Shown in pieces: positions 8,184 through 17,241 of a DNA stretch of 64,000 nt. Both the position numbers and the translations under genes were made by a program. The stretch is from Rhodospirillaceae bacterium (GTDB lineage Bacteria > Pseudomonadota > Alphaproteobacteria > Rhodospirillales > Rhodospirillaceae), in the NCBI GenBank assembly GCA_029245025.1, contig JAQWQC010000013.1:112214-176213 (forward strand), in the 5' to 3' direction. Below the pieces are notes generated by a model. It had not been told where the DNA came from. It saw nothing but the letters and a program-made list of their open reading frames with translations, and searched no databases. Position 1 is the stretch's first letter. Every line of letters begins with the position of its first letter.

Positions 8184-9713
8184 TTAAGGGGCCGTTTTTG
8201 CTGGCTGGAGGTCGTGATAATTCACGATCAGGTTAACGGGCGCGTATCCCTCGATTTGGTTGCTCAAACCGTCAAACATGATGGTTTCGTGCATATAAAG
8301 CATTGGCGGGTCGTCATGATAGGCCTTGAGGAGGTCACGCACCAAAGCTAAGCGCTCTTCGGGGTTCCAGGCCGCTTGAGCTTGCCGGGTTTTCTCCGCC
8401 AGGCTATCGCGGCAATGCCAGAGCTTGCGCGTGAGGCAACTGACAAATGGGCGCAGAGCATCCAGGCTAGGTTTAATATTAAAGTCCATATTAAAGCCGT
8501 CACCTTCCCATCCGCCAAAATTAAATTTGGTAATCATGTCAGGTATGGTCATTGATCTTACTTCAAACCCAACGCCTATGTTGGCCAGATCTTGGCCAAT
8601 GATCTGATGAATAGCAGCGTCCGCTGCCGCCCCACCAGCTGCAAGCTCAATAACAATGTTAAATCCGTCGCCGTATCCGGCTTCAGTCAGGAGGGCTTTT
8701 GCCTTCTCAGGGTCGTAAGGCCAGCCGGGCAAATTTGGATCCCATCCTATCGCGTTGGATGGGGTCGCCTGTGTTGCAGCTCTGGTTCCGTTATTGAGCA
8801 ATGCAGCGATATAGGCTTCTCGGTTGATGGCATAGTTGAGCGCGCGCCGTACGCGTGGATCCGCGACCGGCCCTTCATCGGTTTGAATCCAGGCAATACC
8901 CATGGCTCCAACACCCTGGCTTACATGGTGGTTGTGGCCGGATACCTCGAGTGTTTGAACATCGTCAGGTCCGATAACCAGTGCGAGATCAACTGCGCCC
9001 GCCAGAATGCTTTGTGTGCGAGTTGTTGGATCATTCAGCTGAATAATCTCCATACGGTCAAAGCCAGGTGTAATCCAGCCGTCTTCGAAAGCGGAAAGTT
9101 CAATCTTTGCCGGTCCCCATCGATCCACTTTATAGGACGCCGTTCCAACCGGATGAAGTGCAAATGCTTCGGGGCTGACCTCCTGCCAATATTTCGGTGC
9201 AACAACGCGTATGATTCCTAGCTCCGCAGGTAGCATCAGGTTGGGGTAGTGAGTGGTAATTTCTACTGTATACGCATCAAGCGCTCGGACTCCCGATACG
9301 GAATTCAAGAGTCGTGATAGGGCTTCTCGTTTGCCAGCCTCAGAAGTCAGATAGGAAACCGTGTTGATAACGGCATCGGCGTTGAAGGGCTCTCCGTTGT
9401 GGAACATTACATCTTGGCGCAGGTTCAAGTGCCAGGTGGTCGGGTTAATCGCCTCCCATTCTTTAAGCAGCCATGGTTGTACTGCGCCATCGGACCCCAC
9501 AAAAGTGAGCGGGTCAAACATGGCCGCCCAGGTGTAAAGTTCGGAAGAGCTTGTGGATCGATGGACGTTCCCGAGAGCCGCTGGCAATGTTTGTATGGCA
9601 ACGCGAAGTGTGGGTTCCGCGGATGAGACTGTGGGCTGTCCCGTCACAAGTGCCGCATAGGCGAAACCAATCACGGCGTTGCTTATTCGCTTGGTCAGAG
9701 TAGGATTGTCCAT
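8184..9713 (-). CDS. Family 5 ABC transporter substrate-binding protein
   Basis: A 509-residue periplasmic protein of the DppA/OppA family. The start MDNPTLTKR gives a signal region ending near TVSSAEPT; an upstream extension to 9857 looks non-native. Family hallmarks: LLKEWEAINPTTWHLNLRQDVMFHNGEPF near residues 75-105, DPRVRRALNYAINREAY, and PWDPNL/PYDPEKAKALLTEAGY. These proteins bind peptides, nickel or other small solutes and deliver them to a DppBCDF permease. No permease or ATPase gene is nearby, so it is an orphan. It is divergent from the RraA-like gene, with about 30 bases between starts. Confidence 0.9.
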   Translation of the reverse strand: MDNPTLTKRISNAVIGFAYAALVTGQPTVSSAEPTLRVAIQTLPAALGNVHRSTSSSELYTWAAMFDPLTFVGSDGAVQPWLLKEWEAINPTTWHLNLRQDVMFHNGEPFNADAVINTVSYLTSEAGKREALSRLLNSVSGVRALDAYTVEITTHYPNLMLPAELGIIRVVAPKYWQEVSPEAFALHPVGTASYKVDRWGPAKIELSAFEDGWITPGFDRMEIIQLNDPTTRTQSILAGAVDLALVIGPDDVQTLEVSGHNHHVSQGVGAMGIAWIQTDEGPVADPRVRRALNYAINREAYIAALLNNGTRAATQATPSNAIGWDPNLPGWPYDPEKAKALLTEAGYGDGFNIVIELAAGGAAADAAIHQIIGQDLANIGVGFEVRSMTIPDMITKFNFGGWEGDGFNMDFNIKPSLDALRPFVSCLTRKLWHCRDSLAEKTRQAQAAWNPEERLALVRDLLKAYHDDPPMLYMHETIMFDGLSNQIEGYAPVNLIVNYHDLQPAKTAP

Positions 9714-9743
9714 AACCAATACAGTAGCTGAGGTGCGAAGTTC

Positions 9744-10418
9744 ATGCACGAAATCATGACAGACTTTGAACGTCCAGATGTAGCTCTCATTGACAAGGTG
9801 GCAAAACAGCACGTCGGCGTAGCCGGTTTTGAAGCGGGGCCGCGCCAAGTGATGCATCCAGATATAAAACCATTAGACCCCAAGTGGCGGATCTGTGGTC
9901 CCGCGTTCACCGTCAGGCCTGAGTATTGGGACGACCGCCTCATGGGAGAGTTGGCGCCAAAATATGCCAAACCCGGCGATGTTCTGGTCGTTGACGCCGG
10001 CGGGCATACAGAAATCGCGGCGTGGGGTATGTCGATGACCATTGCGTCAGCGCACGCCGGTGTTGCTGGTATTATTATTGATGGCAGTTGTATGAACTCA
10101 GCATTGCTCGCGCGCGAGCGGCCGCAGATTCCATTGTTTGTTCGCGGTGTATCGGCTACAGCTAAAGGGTCCGAGCACCCAGGCTCACTCAATGTTCCTG
10201 TTATTTGTGGCGGTGTGATCGTAAATCCCGGCGATATTATCCTTGCAGACTCAGATGGTGCTGTGGTGCTGAAGTCAGCCATGGCAGAGAAAATTGTGGC
10301 TGCGGCAGAGGCCCACGATGATCGCTCGCGTAAAGCGAACACAAAAAAAGTGCCCTATTACGAGCAGAGGGGCAGCGAGGAAAAAATACGCGCGTTTTCA
10401 GATGTTAAATGGCGTTGA
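9744..10418 (+). CDS. RraA/HMG-aldolase-like protein lacking the Arg-Asp motif
   Basis: A 224-residue member of the RraA-like fold (4-hydroxy-4-methyl-2-oxoglutarate aldolase, RNase E inhibitor RraA and relatives, formerly annotated demethylmenaquinone methyltransferase). The fold is shown by GDVLVVDAGG, GVAGIIIDGS and PVICGGVIVNPGDIILADSDGAVV. In aldolases of this family the motif DGxxRD supplies an Arg for substrate and an Asp for the divalent metal. Here it reads DGSCMNS (Met117, Asn118), so both are lost. Aldolase activity is therefore doubtful; a binding or regulatory role is possible. GAGG lies about 11 bases before the ATG. Neighbours give no pathway. Confidence 0.82.
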   Translation: MHEIMTDFERPDVALIDKVAKQHVGVAGFEAGPRQVMHPDIKPLDPKWRICGPAFTVRPEYWDDRLMGELAPKYAKPGDVLVVDAGGHTEIAAWGMSMTIASAHAGVAGIIIDGSCMNSALLARERPQIPLFVRGVSATAKGSEHPGSLNVPVICGGVIVNPGDIILADSDGAVVLKSAMAEKIVAAAEAHDDRSRKANTKKVPYYEQRGSEEKIRAFSDVKWR

Positions 10419-10476
10419 GACGTACATCAAACTTCTTGTCTTGCGAAAAACCCTGTGAAGCGATAAACGCAGCGCC

Positions 10477-12312
10477 ATGGTTGCGCCCCCGCTTCTTACC
10501 CTGCAAGGCATTCACCTGACCTTTGGTGGCGATCCCGTCCTTCAAGGTTCCGAACTTATGGTTCTGCCTGAAGAGACAGTATGTATGATTGGCCGCAACG
10601 GTTCAGGCAAATCGACATTTCTAAAAATTGCGGCTGGCCTGATCGAACATGAAGACGGCGACCGCTTTGTCAGGCCAGGTACGACAATTCGCTACCTTCC
10701 GCAGGAGCCAGACCTGACCGGTTATGACGACACACTTTCTTACGTTCAAGACGGATTGGAGGACGGCGACGACCCATATCGAGCCGTTCACCTCCTCGAG
10801 CAACTAGGTTTAACCGGCGAAGAGGACCCTACGCATTTATCAGGTGGTGAAAACCGACGCGCTGCTTTGGCCCGCATCCTCGCGCCTAGACCCGATGTGC
10901 TATTGCTTGACGAGCCGACCAATCATCTCGATCTCCCGACGATTGAATGGCTTGAACAGGAACTGAAAAGTTTGCGTCGGGCTCTTGTCATCATCAGTCA
11001 TGACAGACGTTTTTTGGAGAAGTTGTCTCAGGCGACAATCTGGTTGGACCGCGGTCAGACCCGCCGTCTAAATAAAGGTTTCGCGCATTTTGAGTCTTGG
11101 CGCGACAATATTATTGATCAAGAAGACCGTACCCAACACAAAATTGATCGTAAGATTGTCCGAGAAGAACACTGGCTGCGGTATGGCGTGAGTGGTCGTC
11201 GTAAGCGGAATGTTCGCCGCCTCGAGATGCTTCATGGCCTCCGAAAAGACAAACGTGAGCATCGGAAAAGAGCGGGGAACGTTAATCTTCAGGCTGGCGA
11301 GAGTGACGCATCTAGTAAGCTCGTGATCGAAGCAAAAGATATAACCAAGTCATTTGATGATCTTGCTGTGGTTCAGGATTTCTCGGTCCGGATTCAGCGC
11401 GGAGATCGCATAGGCATTGTGGGTCCCAACGGTGCGGGAAAGACCACGTTGCTCAATATGCTTACGGGCGGAATCAAACCCGATAAAGGGCGGGTCCGCA
11501 TGGGTACGTTTCTTGAGATTGCGACGATGGATCAAAACCGCGAGACCCTTGATCCAAAGTGGACGGTCGGTCAGGCCCTCACCGGTGATACGGGTGACCA
11601 AGTTGATGTGCAAGGGACGCCGCGACACGTCATCGGATACATGAAGGACTTTTTATTTACGCCAGATATGGTCAACACACCGATTACCGTCTTGTCCGGC
11701 GGAGAGCGAGGTCGCCTTATGCTCGCGCGCGCCTTAGCAAAAACGTCGAATATGCTGGTGCTTGACGAGCCGACCAACGATCTCGATTTGGAAACCCTGG
11801 ATTTGTTGCAAGAGATGCTCAGTGACTATGCAGGTACGGTGCTGCTCGTGAGCCACGATAGAGATTTCCTTGATCGTGTTGTCACGTCGGTCATCGCATC
11901 TGATAAGCCTGGCCGGTGGCTTGACTATGCGGGCGGCTACTCTGACATGCTCGCTCAACGGGGAACTGGCGTTGAAGATATGGCCAGCGCCCGTGAACAA
12001 TCGATAGAGAAGAAGATAAAGCCGCGAAAGCTGTATTCTAAATCTGGTTCTAAAGCGCCCAACAGCGGAAACAATAAACTGTCGTTTAAAGACAAGTTCG
12101 CATTAGAAAATCTGCCGAAAGAAATTGACGCTCTAACCGGCAAAATCGCAGACCTTCAGAACGCGTTAACTGATTCGGATTTTTATTCGCGTGATCCAGC
12201 TGGGTTTGGCAAGGCGACTGCTGACCTTGAGACGGCTGAGTCTCGACTTGCGGCAGCTGAAGAAGGTTGGCTCGCTTTGGAACTGCTCCGCGAAGAGGTG
12301 GAGGGGTTATAA
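10477..12312 (+). CDS. uup: ABC-F ATPase Uup
   Basis: A 611-residue cytoplasmic protein with two ATP-binding cassettes and no membrane segment. First cassette: Walker A GRNGSGKS at residues 39-46, signature LSGGENRR about 121-128, Walker B with LLLDEPTNHLD about 142-152. Second cassette: GPNGAGKT, SGGERGR and LVLDEPTNDLDL. The short linker and a C-terminal coiled-coil tail (starting KLSFKDKFALENLPKEIDAL) are typical of Uup rather than EttA or YheS. ABC-F proteins act on ribosomes or branched DNA instead of transport; Uup affects transposon excision and ribosome rescue in E. coli. The gene stands alone. Confidence 0.93.
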   Translation: MVAPPLLTLQGIHLTFGGDPVLQGSELMVLPEETVCMIGRNGSGKSTFLKIAAGLIEHEDGDRFVRPGTTIRYLPQEPDLTGYDDTLSYVQDGLEDGDDPYRAVHLLEQLGLTGEEDPTHLSGGENRRAALARILAPRPDVLLLDEPTNHLDLPTIEWLEQELKSLRRALVIISHDRRFLEKLSQATIWLDRGQTRRLNKGFAHFESWRDNIIDQEDRTQHKIDRKIVREEHWLRYGVSGRRKRNVRRLEMLHGLRKDKREHRKRAGNVNLQAGESDASSKLVIEAKDITKSFDDLAVVQDFSVRIQRGDRIGIVGPNGAGKTTLLNMLTGGIKPDKGRVRMGTFLEIATMDQNRETLDPKWTVGQALTGDTGDQVDVQGTPRHVIGYMKDFLFTPDMVNTPITVLSGGERGRLMLARALAKTSNMLVLDEPTNDLDLETLDLLQEMLSDYAGTVLLVSHDRDFLDRVVTSVIASDKPGRWLDYAGGYSDMLAQRGTGVEDMASAREQSIEKKIKPRKLYSKSGSKAPNSGNNKLSFKDKFALENLPKEIDALTGKIADLQNALTDSDFYSRDPAGFGKATADLETAESRLAAAEEGWLALELLREEVEGL

Positions 12313-12473
12313 GAGAGCCCAGCACACAGGGAAAACTGTGGCGAGGAAAAGTTTGTGGGGAGAGGGGTTGTTGCTTTTTTTCTCGGGGCGACGAAGGGCT
12401 AAGGCGCTCTGTTGATTAGGAAGGGGTTGAAGATCATAGTCATTCCACGTCAAGTTGATGAGCTTCGAGGCTA

Positions 12474-13478
12474 ATGATGAAATACGTTCTTGCAGTATTT
12501 ATAGGGTTCGCGCCTGGCCTCGCGGCCGCACAAGAAGCGCTGCCCATGGATGCCAACGCACGGGATATATTGATCCTCACCGATTGGTTCGAAGGTGAAT
12601 TCGACAATGAAGAGCAGCGCTGGTTTTACACGCGAAACGGCGGCGAGGGTGAGCCACTGCATCTGCGCATGCATGCCATACACAAGCGCCTAGATTTGCC
12701 TCATATCGGCGAGTATGTATTTCATATCCAACATTATCTCGAAAACGACCCGGACAACGTCATGCGGCAACGCATTGGTGTCTTTGTTTCGGAGCCTGAG
12801 ATGAATGCCATTCGTATGAAGCAGGGGTTCTATAAGGATAATGATAAAACCCGTGATGCGCACCTTGATCCATCTAAAGTGGCAGACTTAACGACAGACG
12901 ATATCTTCTTTATTGAAGGATGCGATGTCTTCTGGCGCCGAGACGCTGATCAATACGTTGCCAACATGGGGCCGAAATCCTGTGTGTTCGGTGAGGGTGA
13001 GTTGCGTCGCTATTCTGTCCATCGCTGGACGCTATCAGAGACTAAGCTATGGCTGGTTGATTCGTCCTTTCTTATTTCTGATGACAGTCTTCATGTCGGT
13101 CATCCTGATGATCAGCCATTCCGCATGCGCCGCTCAAAAATATTCGAATGTGAGGTCACGTTTCGTGATGAGGAACGAGTTCCTACAAGGGCGATCAAAA
13201 ACATTCGCATGCACAGCCAGGGTGGCTTGGTGTGGTTTGACCCAGACGAGAATGGCGACGTCTACGGCATCCGCATGCGAGACAAAGAGTATCCGTTCTA
13301 CAGTGAACGCCCAGACTTCTTGCTGCTCTCGCTACAAAAGCAGGGCCAGGCTAGTATGGTCGGGTATGCCTTAACCGATGTGGATGCGCGACGGGTTGGC
13401 TTTAATCTGGGCTGGGTTTTGGGTCATTGTCATCGCGAGGGCTACGAGTTCCGTGAGTTGCTTGAGAATTTAGATTAG
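12474..13478 (+). CDS. Secreted CpeT/CpcT-like protein
   Basis: A 334-residue protein with a signal peptide (about residues 1-19, ending GLAAAQ). The N-terminal 200 residues follow the CpeT/CpcT (DUF1001) pattern: DWFEGEFDNEEQ, LHLRMHAIHKRLDLPHIGEYVF, RQRIGVF, EGCDVFWRRDADQYV and a Cys before a GEGELRRYSVHRW segment. In cyanobacteria this family attaches bilins to phycobiliproteins, but distant homologues occur widely without phycobilins. The C-terminal third is less clear. A bilin lyase role is not implied, since no phycobiliprotein or bilin gene is present here. It lies 160 bases after uup. Confidence 0.7.
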   Translation: MMKYVLAVFIGFAPGLAAAQEALPMDANARDILILTDWFEGEFDNEEQRWFYTRNGGEGEPLHLRMHAIHKRLDLPHIGEYVFHIQHYLENDPDNVMRQRIGVFVSEPEMNAIRMKQGFYKDNDKTRDAHLDPSKVADLTTDDIFFIEGCDVFWRRDADQYVANMGPKSCVFGEGELRRYSVHRWTLSETKLWLVDSSFLISDDSLHVGHPDDQPFRMRRSKIFECEVTFRDEERVPTRAIKNIRMHSQGGLVWFDPDENGDVYGIRMRDKEYPFYSERPDFLLLSLQKQGQASMVGYALTDVDARRVGFNLGWVLGHCHREGYEFRELLENLD

Positions 13479-13597
13479 GCAGCGTGACGCTGGCAGACTT
13501 CATACATACTTAAAAGCTCCGCGATATCGTCTTTGGCGATCACCGCTCTGCCCAGCAATGTTGTGTGGGCCACAAGCAGGACGGTCTCTACCATCGC

Positions 13598-15094
13598 CTA
13601 GTACTTTACATCCATGTCGTGGAAATTAATGAACGCATGGCGCGGGTTATAATTTAAGACACGCTCCGCGACGCCATCTACACCCGGCATTTCCCAAAGA
13701 TACAAACTGGTGGGCTCATCGTGGTACAGCTGCACCAACTCTTGGGTTTTTCGTCGGCGTTCCTCTATGTCAAACTCCTGTTCTGCGTCTTCAATCAATG
13801 GCACCCATTCGGGCTGGCAATGCCACGGTGCCGCCCACAAGCAAGAGTGAATGCGCAGCGGCCACAACACATCCAAAGAAGGAAGGTTGTTGAAGTCCAT
13901 GCCGAAAGCGATGCCTTTCCAGCCACCTTGGCGAATTTTTCGTATATGCATGGTGAACGGATAAGCCTGATAGGTCACATTGACGCCGATCTTGGCAAGG
14001 TCATTGGCGATTTGCAGGTACCAGGCTCCGTCTCCAGCCATGGCACCGGGAGTCATATCAGCGGGTAGGTCAAAGCCGTCTGGATACCCTGCGTCAGCTA
14101 GCAACGCTCGCGCCTTGTCAGGGTCGTAGGGGTAAGCTTTGACGTCGGGATTGTAGCCAAAAGATGCCTTTACGGCTGCTTGCCCAGAAGGCTCCGTGGC
14201 GCCGGCCAAAAGCACGTCGATTATCTGCTGTTTATTGACAGCGTAATTTAACGCCTGGCGCACGCGCACGTCAGCCAGTGGCGAGTCACCGATGGACATA
14301 AATGTCAGTAATTGAATACGCCCGGATGGACGTATGTTTATTCGTGCGCCCGCTGGTTCAAGAATGAATCCATCATCGGGTCCAATATCCAAGGCAATAT
14401 CTAGAGCGCCCGTGATCAGACCTTGCACTCGGGTCGTAATTTCCGGAACAGCTTTGACCTCAATGCGATCAACTCTCGGGGCTCGCCATGAATTGGGATT
14501 AGAAACCAAATCAACTTGCGTGGTGTCCCATCGCGTTGCGATAAACGGACCGGAACCAACAGGAGCTTGTGAAAAGCCGCGCCGTCCTAACTCAGTCCAC
14601 GGGCCGGGAGCAGGTATACGAATTCCAGACACGCGACGTGGCAATAGAATGTTTGGGGCTTTGGTCTTAATTTCTAAGACTAGTGGTTCAACGGCTTGAG
14701 CGCTGGCGATATCTATGACCGATTGTGCGACCACTTCGATCAATCCGTCACCTGACGCAAAGTAGTTAAACGCGTTGGCGGCGGCGGCGGCATCAAATGG
14801 CTCGCCATTTGAAAAGGTGACGCCGGGTTTCAATGTGAAGTACCAGGTCAAGGGATCAGTCGAATCCCAGCTTTCAGCAATCCAAGGCTGCACGATTCCA
14901 GCCTCGTCAATGACAGTGAGGGAGTCAAAAACCGCCAATCCCGGCGCAACCGTGGGAATGGTGTAAGAGCTGAACGGGTTGCCCAAGTCCTGGGGCAGAC
15001 TGACAAGCCCAAAGCGAAGGACTTTCTCAGCTGACGCGCTAAGGGGCGTTGCTAGAACAAAAACCAGAATCGCGAGCCGTGCAACGATCTTCAT
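13598..15094 (-). CDS. Family 5 ABC transporter substrate-binding protein
   Basis: A 498-residue DppA/OppA-type binding protein. The start MKIVARLAILVFVLATPLSASA is a good Sec signal; two extra residues from a TTG are possible. Hallmarks: SWDSTDPLTWYFTLKPGV, FSNGEPFDAAAAANAFNYF, DVRVRQALNYAVNKQQIIDVL and AYPYDPDKARALLADAGYPDG. It resembles the binding protein at 8184-9713 in layout and is probably a paralogue. Again no permease or ATPase gene is adjacent, so it either uses a distant permease or acts otherwise. It faces the SDR at 15302 across a 207-base gap. Confidence 0.9.
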   Translation of the reverse strand: MKIVARLAILVFVLATPLSASAEKVLRFGLVSLPQDLGNPFSSYTIPTVAPGLAVFDSLTVIDEAGIVQPWIAESWDSTDPLTWYFTLKPGVTFSNGEPFDAAAAANAFNYFASGDGLIEVVAQSVIDIASAQAVEPLVLEIKTKAPNILLPRRVSGIRIPAPGPWTELGRRGFSQAPVGSGPFIATRWDTTQVDLVSNPNSWRAPRVDRIEVKAVPEITTRVQGLITGALDIALDIGPDDGFILEPAGARINIRPSGRIQLLTFMSIGDSPLADVRVRQALNYAVNKQQIIDVLLAGATEPSGQAAVKASFGYNPDVKAYPYDPDKARALLADAGYPDGFDLPADMTPGAMAGDGAWYLQIANDLAKIGVNVTYQAYPFTMHIRKIRQGGWKGIAFGMDFNNLPSLDVLWPLRIHSCLWAAPWHCQPEWVPLIEDAEQEFDIEERRRKTQELVQLYHDEPTSLYLWEMPGVDGVAERVLNYNPRHAFINFHDMDVKY

Positions 15095-15301
15095 GAGCAA
15101 ACCAATCCTACAAACTGCTGTGCCTTGAAATGATTTTGCGGGGTTCCAGCCAACAACGCAATCGCGGTGGTTGTGTCACCCTGGTTATGGGCTAACCTAA
15201 CTGAAGGATAAGAGTGGTGAGATGAATGAATTTGGGGAGGGGTGCATGCGCCGACGCAAATCCAGTTTTCGTAGGCAAAAGCACAGGTAGAGGAAAGCCA
15301 A

Positions 15302-16033
15302 ATGACCTCAGTTAACGCACTTTCAGGACAGACCGCTGTGGTGGTGGGTGGTTCAAGCGGTATCGGCTTGGCAACGGCTCAGGCTTTACTAGCTCAGGGT
15401 GCTACGGTCACGATTGTTAGTCGGTCCAGTGAACGTCTTGCCAAAGCGGGAGAGGTTTTAGGATCTAGAGTGTCTAGGGCGCCGGTAGATTGCGCAGATG
15501 AAGTTGCCGCAGCTGCTTTTTTTGAGGGGTTTCCGAACTTAGACCATCTCGTGATTTCTCTTGCGGGCGGTGCTGCGCTCGGGCCGTTTACAGAGACCCC
15601 CGTTCAGGGAGTGAGGGAGACCTTCGACGGCAAGTTCTGGCCCTATCTTATTGCTATGCATCACGGTGCTAAACGGTTGTCTGATCATGGGACTATGACT
15701 CTCGTGACCGGTGCATCGGCGATCGCGGCCGTGCCGACGGCGACAGCTCTAGGTGCTGTCAACGGTGCATTGGAAGGGGTGATCAAGACTCTGTCGGTGG
15801 AGCTGGCGCCCCGGCGAGTCAATGCCGTCTCACCGGGCTTGACCGATACCGAAGCGTGGAGCCGTATTCCAGACGACATCCGAGAAGGTATGTATGCGCA
15901 GTCGGCGGCCGATACGCCGGTCGGCCGCATTGGTCAGCCGGAAGACGTCGCTGATGCGGTGTTGGCGTGTATTCAGAACGGTTTTCTTACCGGCCTGGTT
16001 TTGCCTTGTGACGGCGGTAAACGGCTTGTTTAG
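15302..16033 (+). CDS. Atypical short-chain dehydrogenase lacking the YxxxK pair
   Basis: A 243-residue SDR with an intact cofactor motif (VVGGSSGIGLATA, residues 14-26), LAGG in place of NNAG near 88, and a candidate catalytic Ser139 in VTGASA. Where classical SDRs have YxxxK the sequence reads LGAVNGALEG: Leu150 for Tyr and Asn154 for Lys. The C-terminal VNAVSPGLTDTEAW and LVLPCDGG are normal. Nucleotide binding is likely but standard dehydrogenase chemistry is doubtful. Such NGAL-type SDRs are a recurring subgroup, so this need not be decay. GAGGAAAG lies just before the ATG. Confidence 0.82.
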   Translation: MTSVNALSGQTAVVVGGSSGIGLATAQALLAQGATVTIVSRSSERLAKAGEVLGSRVSRAPVDCADEVAAAAFFEGFPNLDHLVISLAGGAALGPFTETPVQGVRETFDGKFWPYLIAMHHGAKRLSDHGTMTLVTGASAIAAVPTATALGAVNGALEGVIKTLSVELAPRRVNAVSPGLTDTEAWSRIPDDIREGMYAQSAADTPVGRIGQPEDVADAVLACIQNGFLTGLVLPCDGGKRLV

Positions 16034-16057
16034 GAGACGACAATTAGAATCGCCCGG

Positions 16058-16379
16058 ACGTCTGACCAAAATACAAACCCTATTCAGAGGAATATGACGT
16101 AAAGGGCATTGAGCGCGCCGACCTTTGGCGTGACGGTGAAAATGTTTCCTTTGGTCTATTCCGCATCAAACGGTCTATTCCCCACCAAAAAGGGTGCTGA
16201 CTGCGCTGAGCATACCCACGACAGTTGGGAGATTAGGTTTTTGGTGTCGGGCAAAATTAATCTATCCGGAGAAATTCTCGGGCCTGGAGATTTTTTTCAC
16301 CGAGCCCGGTGAGAGCCGTGTTGCCGGAAACCTGCAAGATACGGTCGTTTTGCTTGGGTTCGGCAAGCACTACGACTAA
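16058..16379 (+). pseudogene. Broken cupin-domain gene
   Basis: One cupin-like protein is spread over three frames. Frame A (about 16066-16200) reads KYKPYSEEYDVKGIERADLW then GENVSFGLFRIKR and stops at TGA 16198-16200. Frame B continues with AEHTHDSWEIRFLVSGKINL and ILGPGDFFH, the core cupin metal-site and glycine motifs, up to 16312. Frame C finishes with FFTEPGESRVAGNLQDTVVL up to TAA 16377-16379. The frame changes fall near a run of A (about 16187) and a run of seven T (about 16292). The position of the initiator may be an ACG at 16058. Homopolymer sequencing errors are a real alternative to decay. Confidence 0.65.
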
Positions 16380-16452
16380 GTCACCGGACCAAATCAATGC
16401 GCTGTATGCTCAAGCCCAACTGGTCGACACCATACTGCTCGGTGGTCGATAT

Positions 16453-17211
16453 CTATATCGTTCCTCCGCCGTCTATCCGCAATTGAGCGCCGGTCATAAA
16501 CTGACTTTCATCTGACGCAAGGAAGACAACGCCGTTTGCAATCTCGTCTGCTGTACCCATTCGGCCGAGGGGATAGCGCGCGTTGACGCCTTTCATGAAG
16601 TCCTCGTCTGACTCCTCTGCGGTCTGATTCTTGTAGATCATCTGAGTGTCAACCGCACCCGGCATCATAACGTTACAGCGAATATTATAGTTGTTGTCGG
16701 CGCAATGGGTCGCGACTGTTTTAGTCAAATTCACAATTGCGGCTTTTGAAGCGGAGTAGGCCAGGGTTGAGGGTCGCGGACGCACCGCGGCTTGCGATGC
16801 CATGTTCACAATCACGCCGCCTCCTGTCTGCTTCATGGTGCGCACTGCTGCTTGGCACCCAAGAAAGATGCTGGTCGCGTTGATGCTCTGAATGCTTTGC
16901 CACAAAGCGAGGTCGGTATCTTCAATTGTCCCTGTTTCTAGCGTGCCGGCATTATTGATCAGAATGTCTAATCGGTTATGGCGGGAGAGTACGGATTCGA
17001 CGGTTACACCCCACTCGTCTTCTTTTGTCACATCAAGTGGTGTGAAAAACGCTGGTGCGCCAAGTTTTTCAGCTAAGGCTTTACCGCCTGCCTGATCAAT
17101 ATCGGCTAAACAAACGATCGCCCCTTCGTTTGCAAATCGACTTGCAATTGCCGCGCCAATATCCCCAGCCGCACCAGTAATGAGCGCGGTCTTACCTGCA
17201 AGAGCTAGCAT
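16453..17211 (-). CDS. Classical short-chain dehydrogenase/reductase
   Basis: A 252-residue NAD(P)-dependent oxidoreductase. Motifs: TGAAGDIGAAIA (cofactor), DIDQAG after strand 2, suggesting NAD preference, NNAG at about 90, Ser in NMASQAA, the catalytic pair in YSASKAA, and a C-terminal DGGGTI. All catalytic residues are present. It ends convergently against the broken cupin gene and precedes nothing on its strand; the SDR at 17242 lies 30 bases upstream, so it is probably the last gene of a leftward operon. Substrate unknown. Confidence 0.92.
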   Translation of the reverse strand: MLALAGKTALITGAAGDIGAAIASRFANEGAIVCLADIDQAGGKALAEKLGAPAFFTPLDVTKEDEWGVTVESVLSRHNRLDILINNAGTLETGTIEDTDLALWQSIQSINATSIFLGCQAAVRTMKQTGGGVIVNMASQAAVRPRPSTLAYSASKAAIVNLTKTVATHCADNNYNIRCNVMMPGAVDTQMIYKNQTAEESDEDFMKGVNARYPLGRMGTADEIANGVVFLASDESQFMTGAQLRIDGGGTI

Positions 17212-17241
17212 GTCTCTATACCGTCTCTCTTGTTCACTAGG

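Noticed and set aside
12331..12400. Weak hairpin (CACAG/CTGTG) with a later T run after uup
   Set aside because: The stem is 5 bp and the T run starts about 30 bases away, too far for an intrinsic terminator.
13475..13594. 39-residue minus-strand frame between the CpeT-like and binding-protein genes
   Set aside because: Short, no ribosome site or conserved motif, and it overlaps the end of the upstream gene; probably chance.
16421..16449. Imperfect inverted repeat (TCGACACC and GGTGGTCGA) between convergent genes
   Set aside because: The stem is only about 8 bp with a bulge and no T run follows, so I do not call it a terminator.
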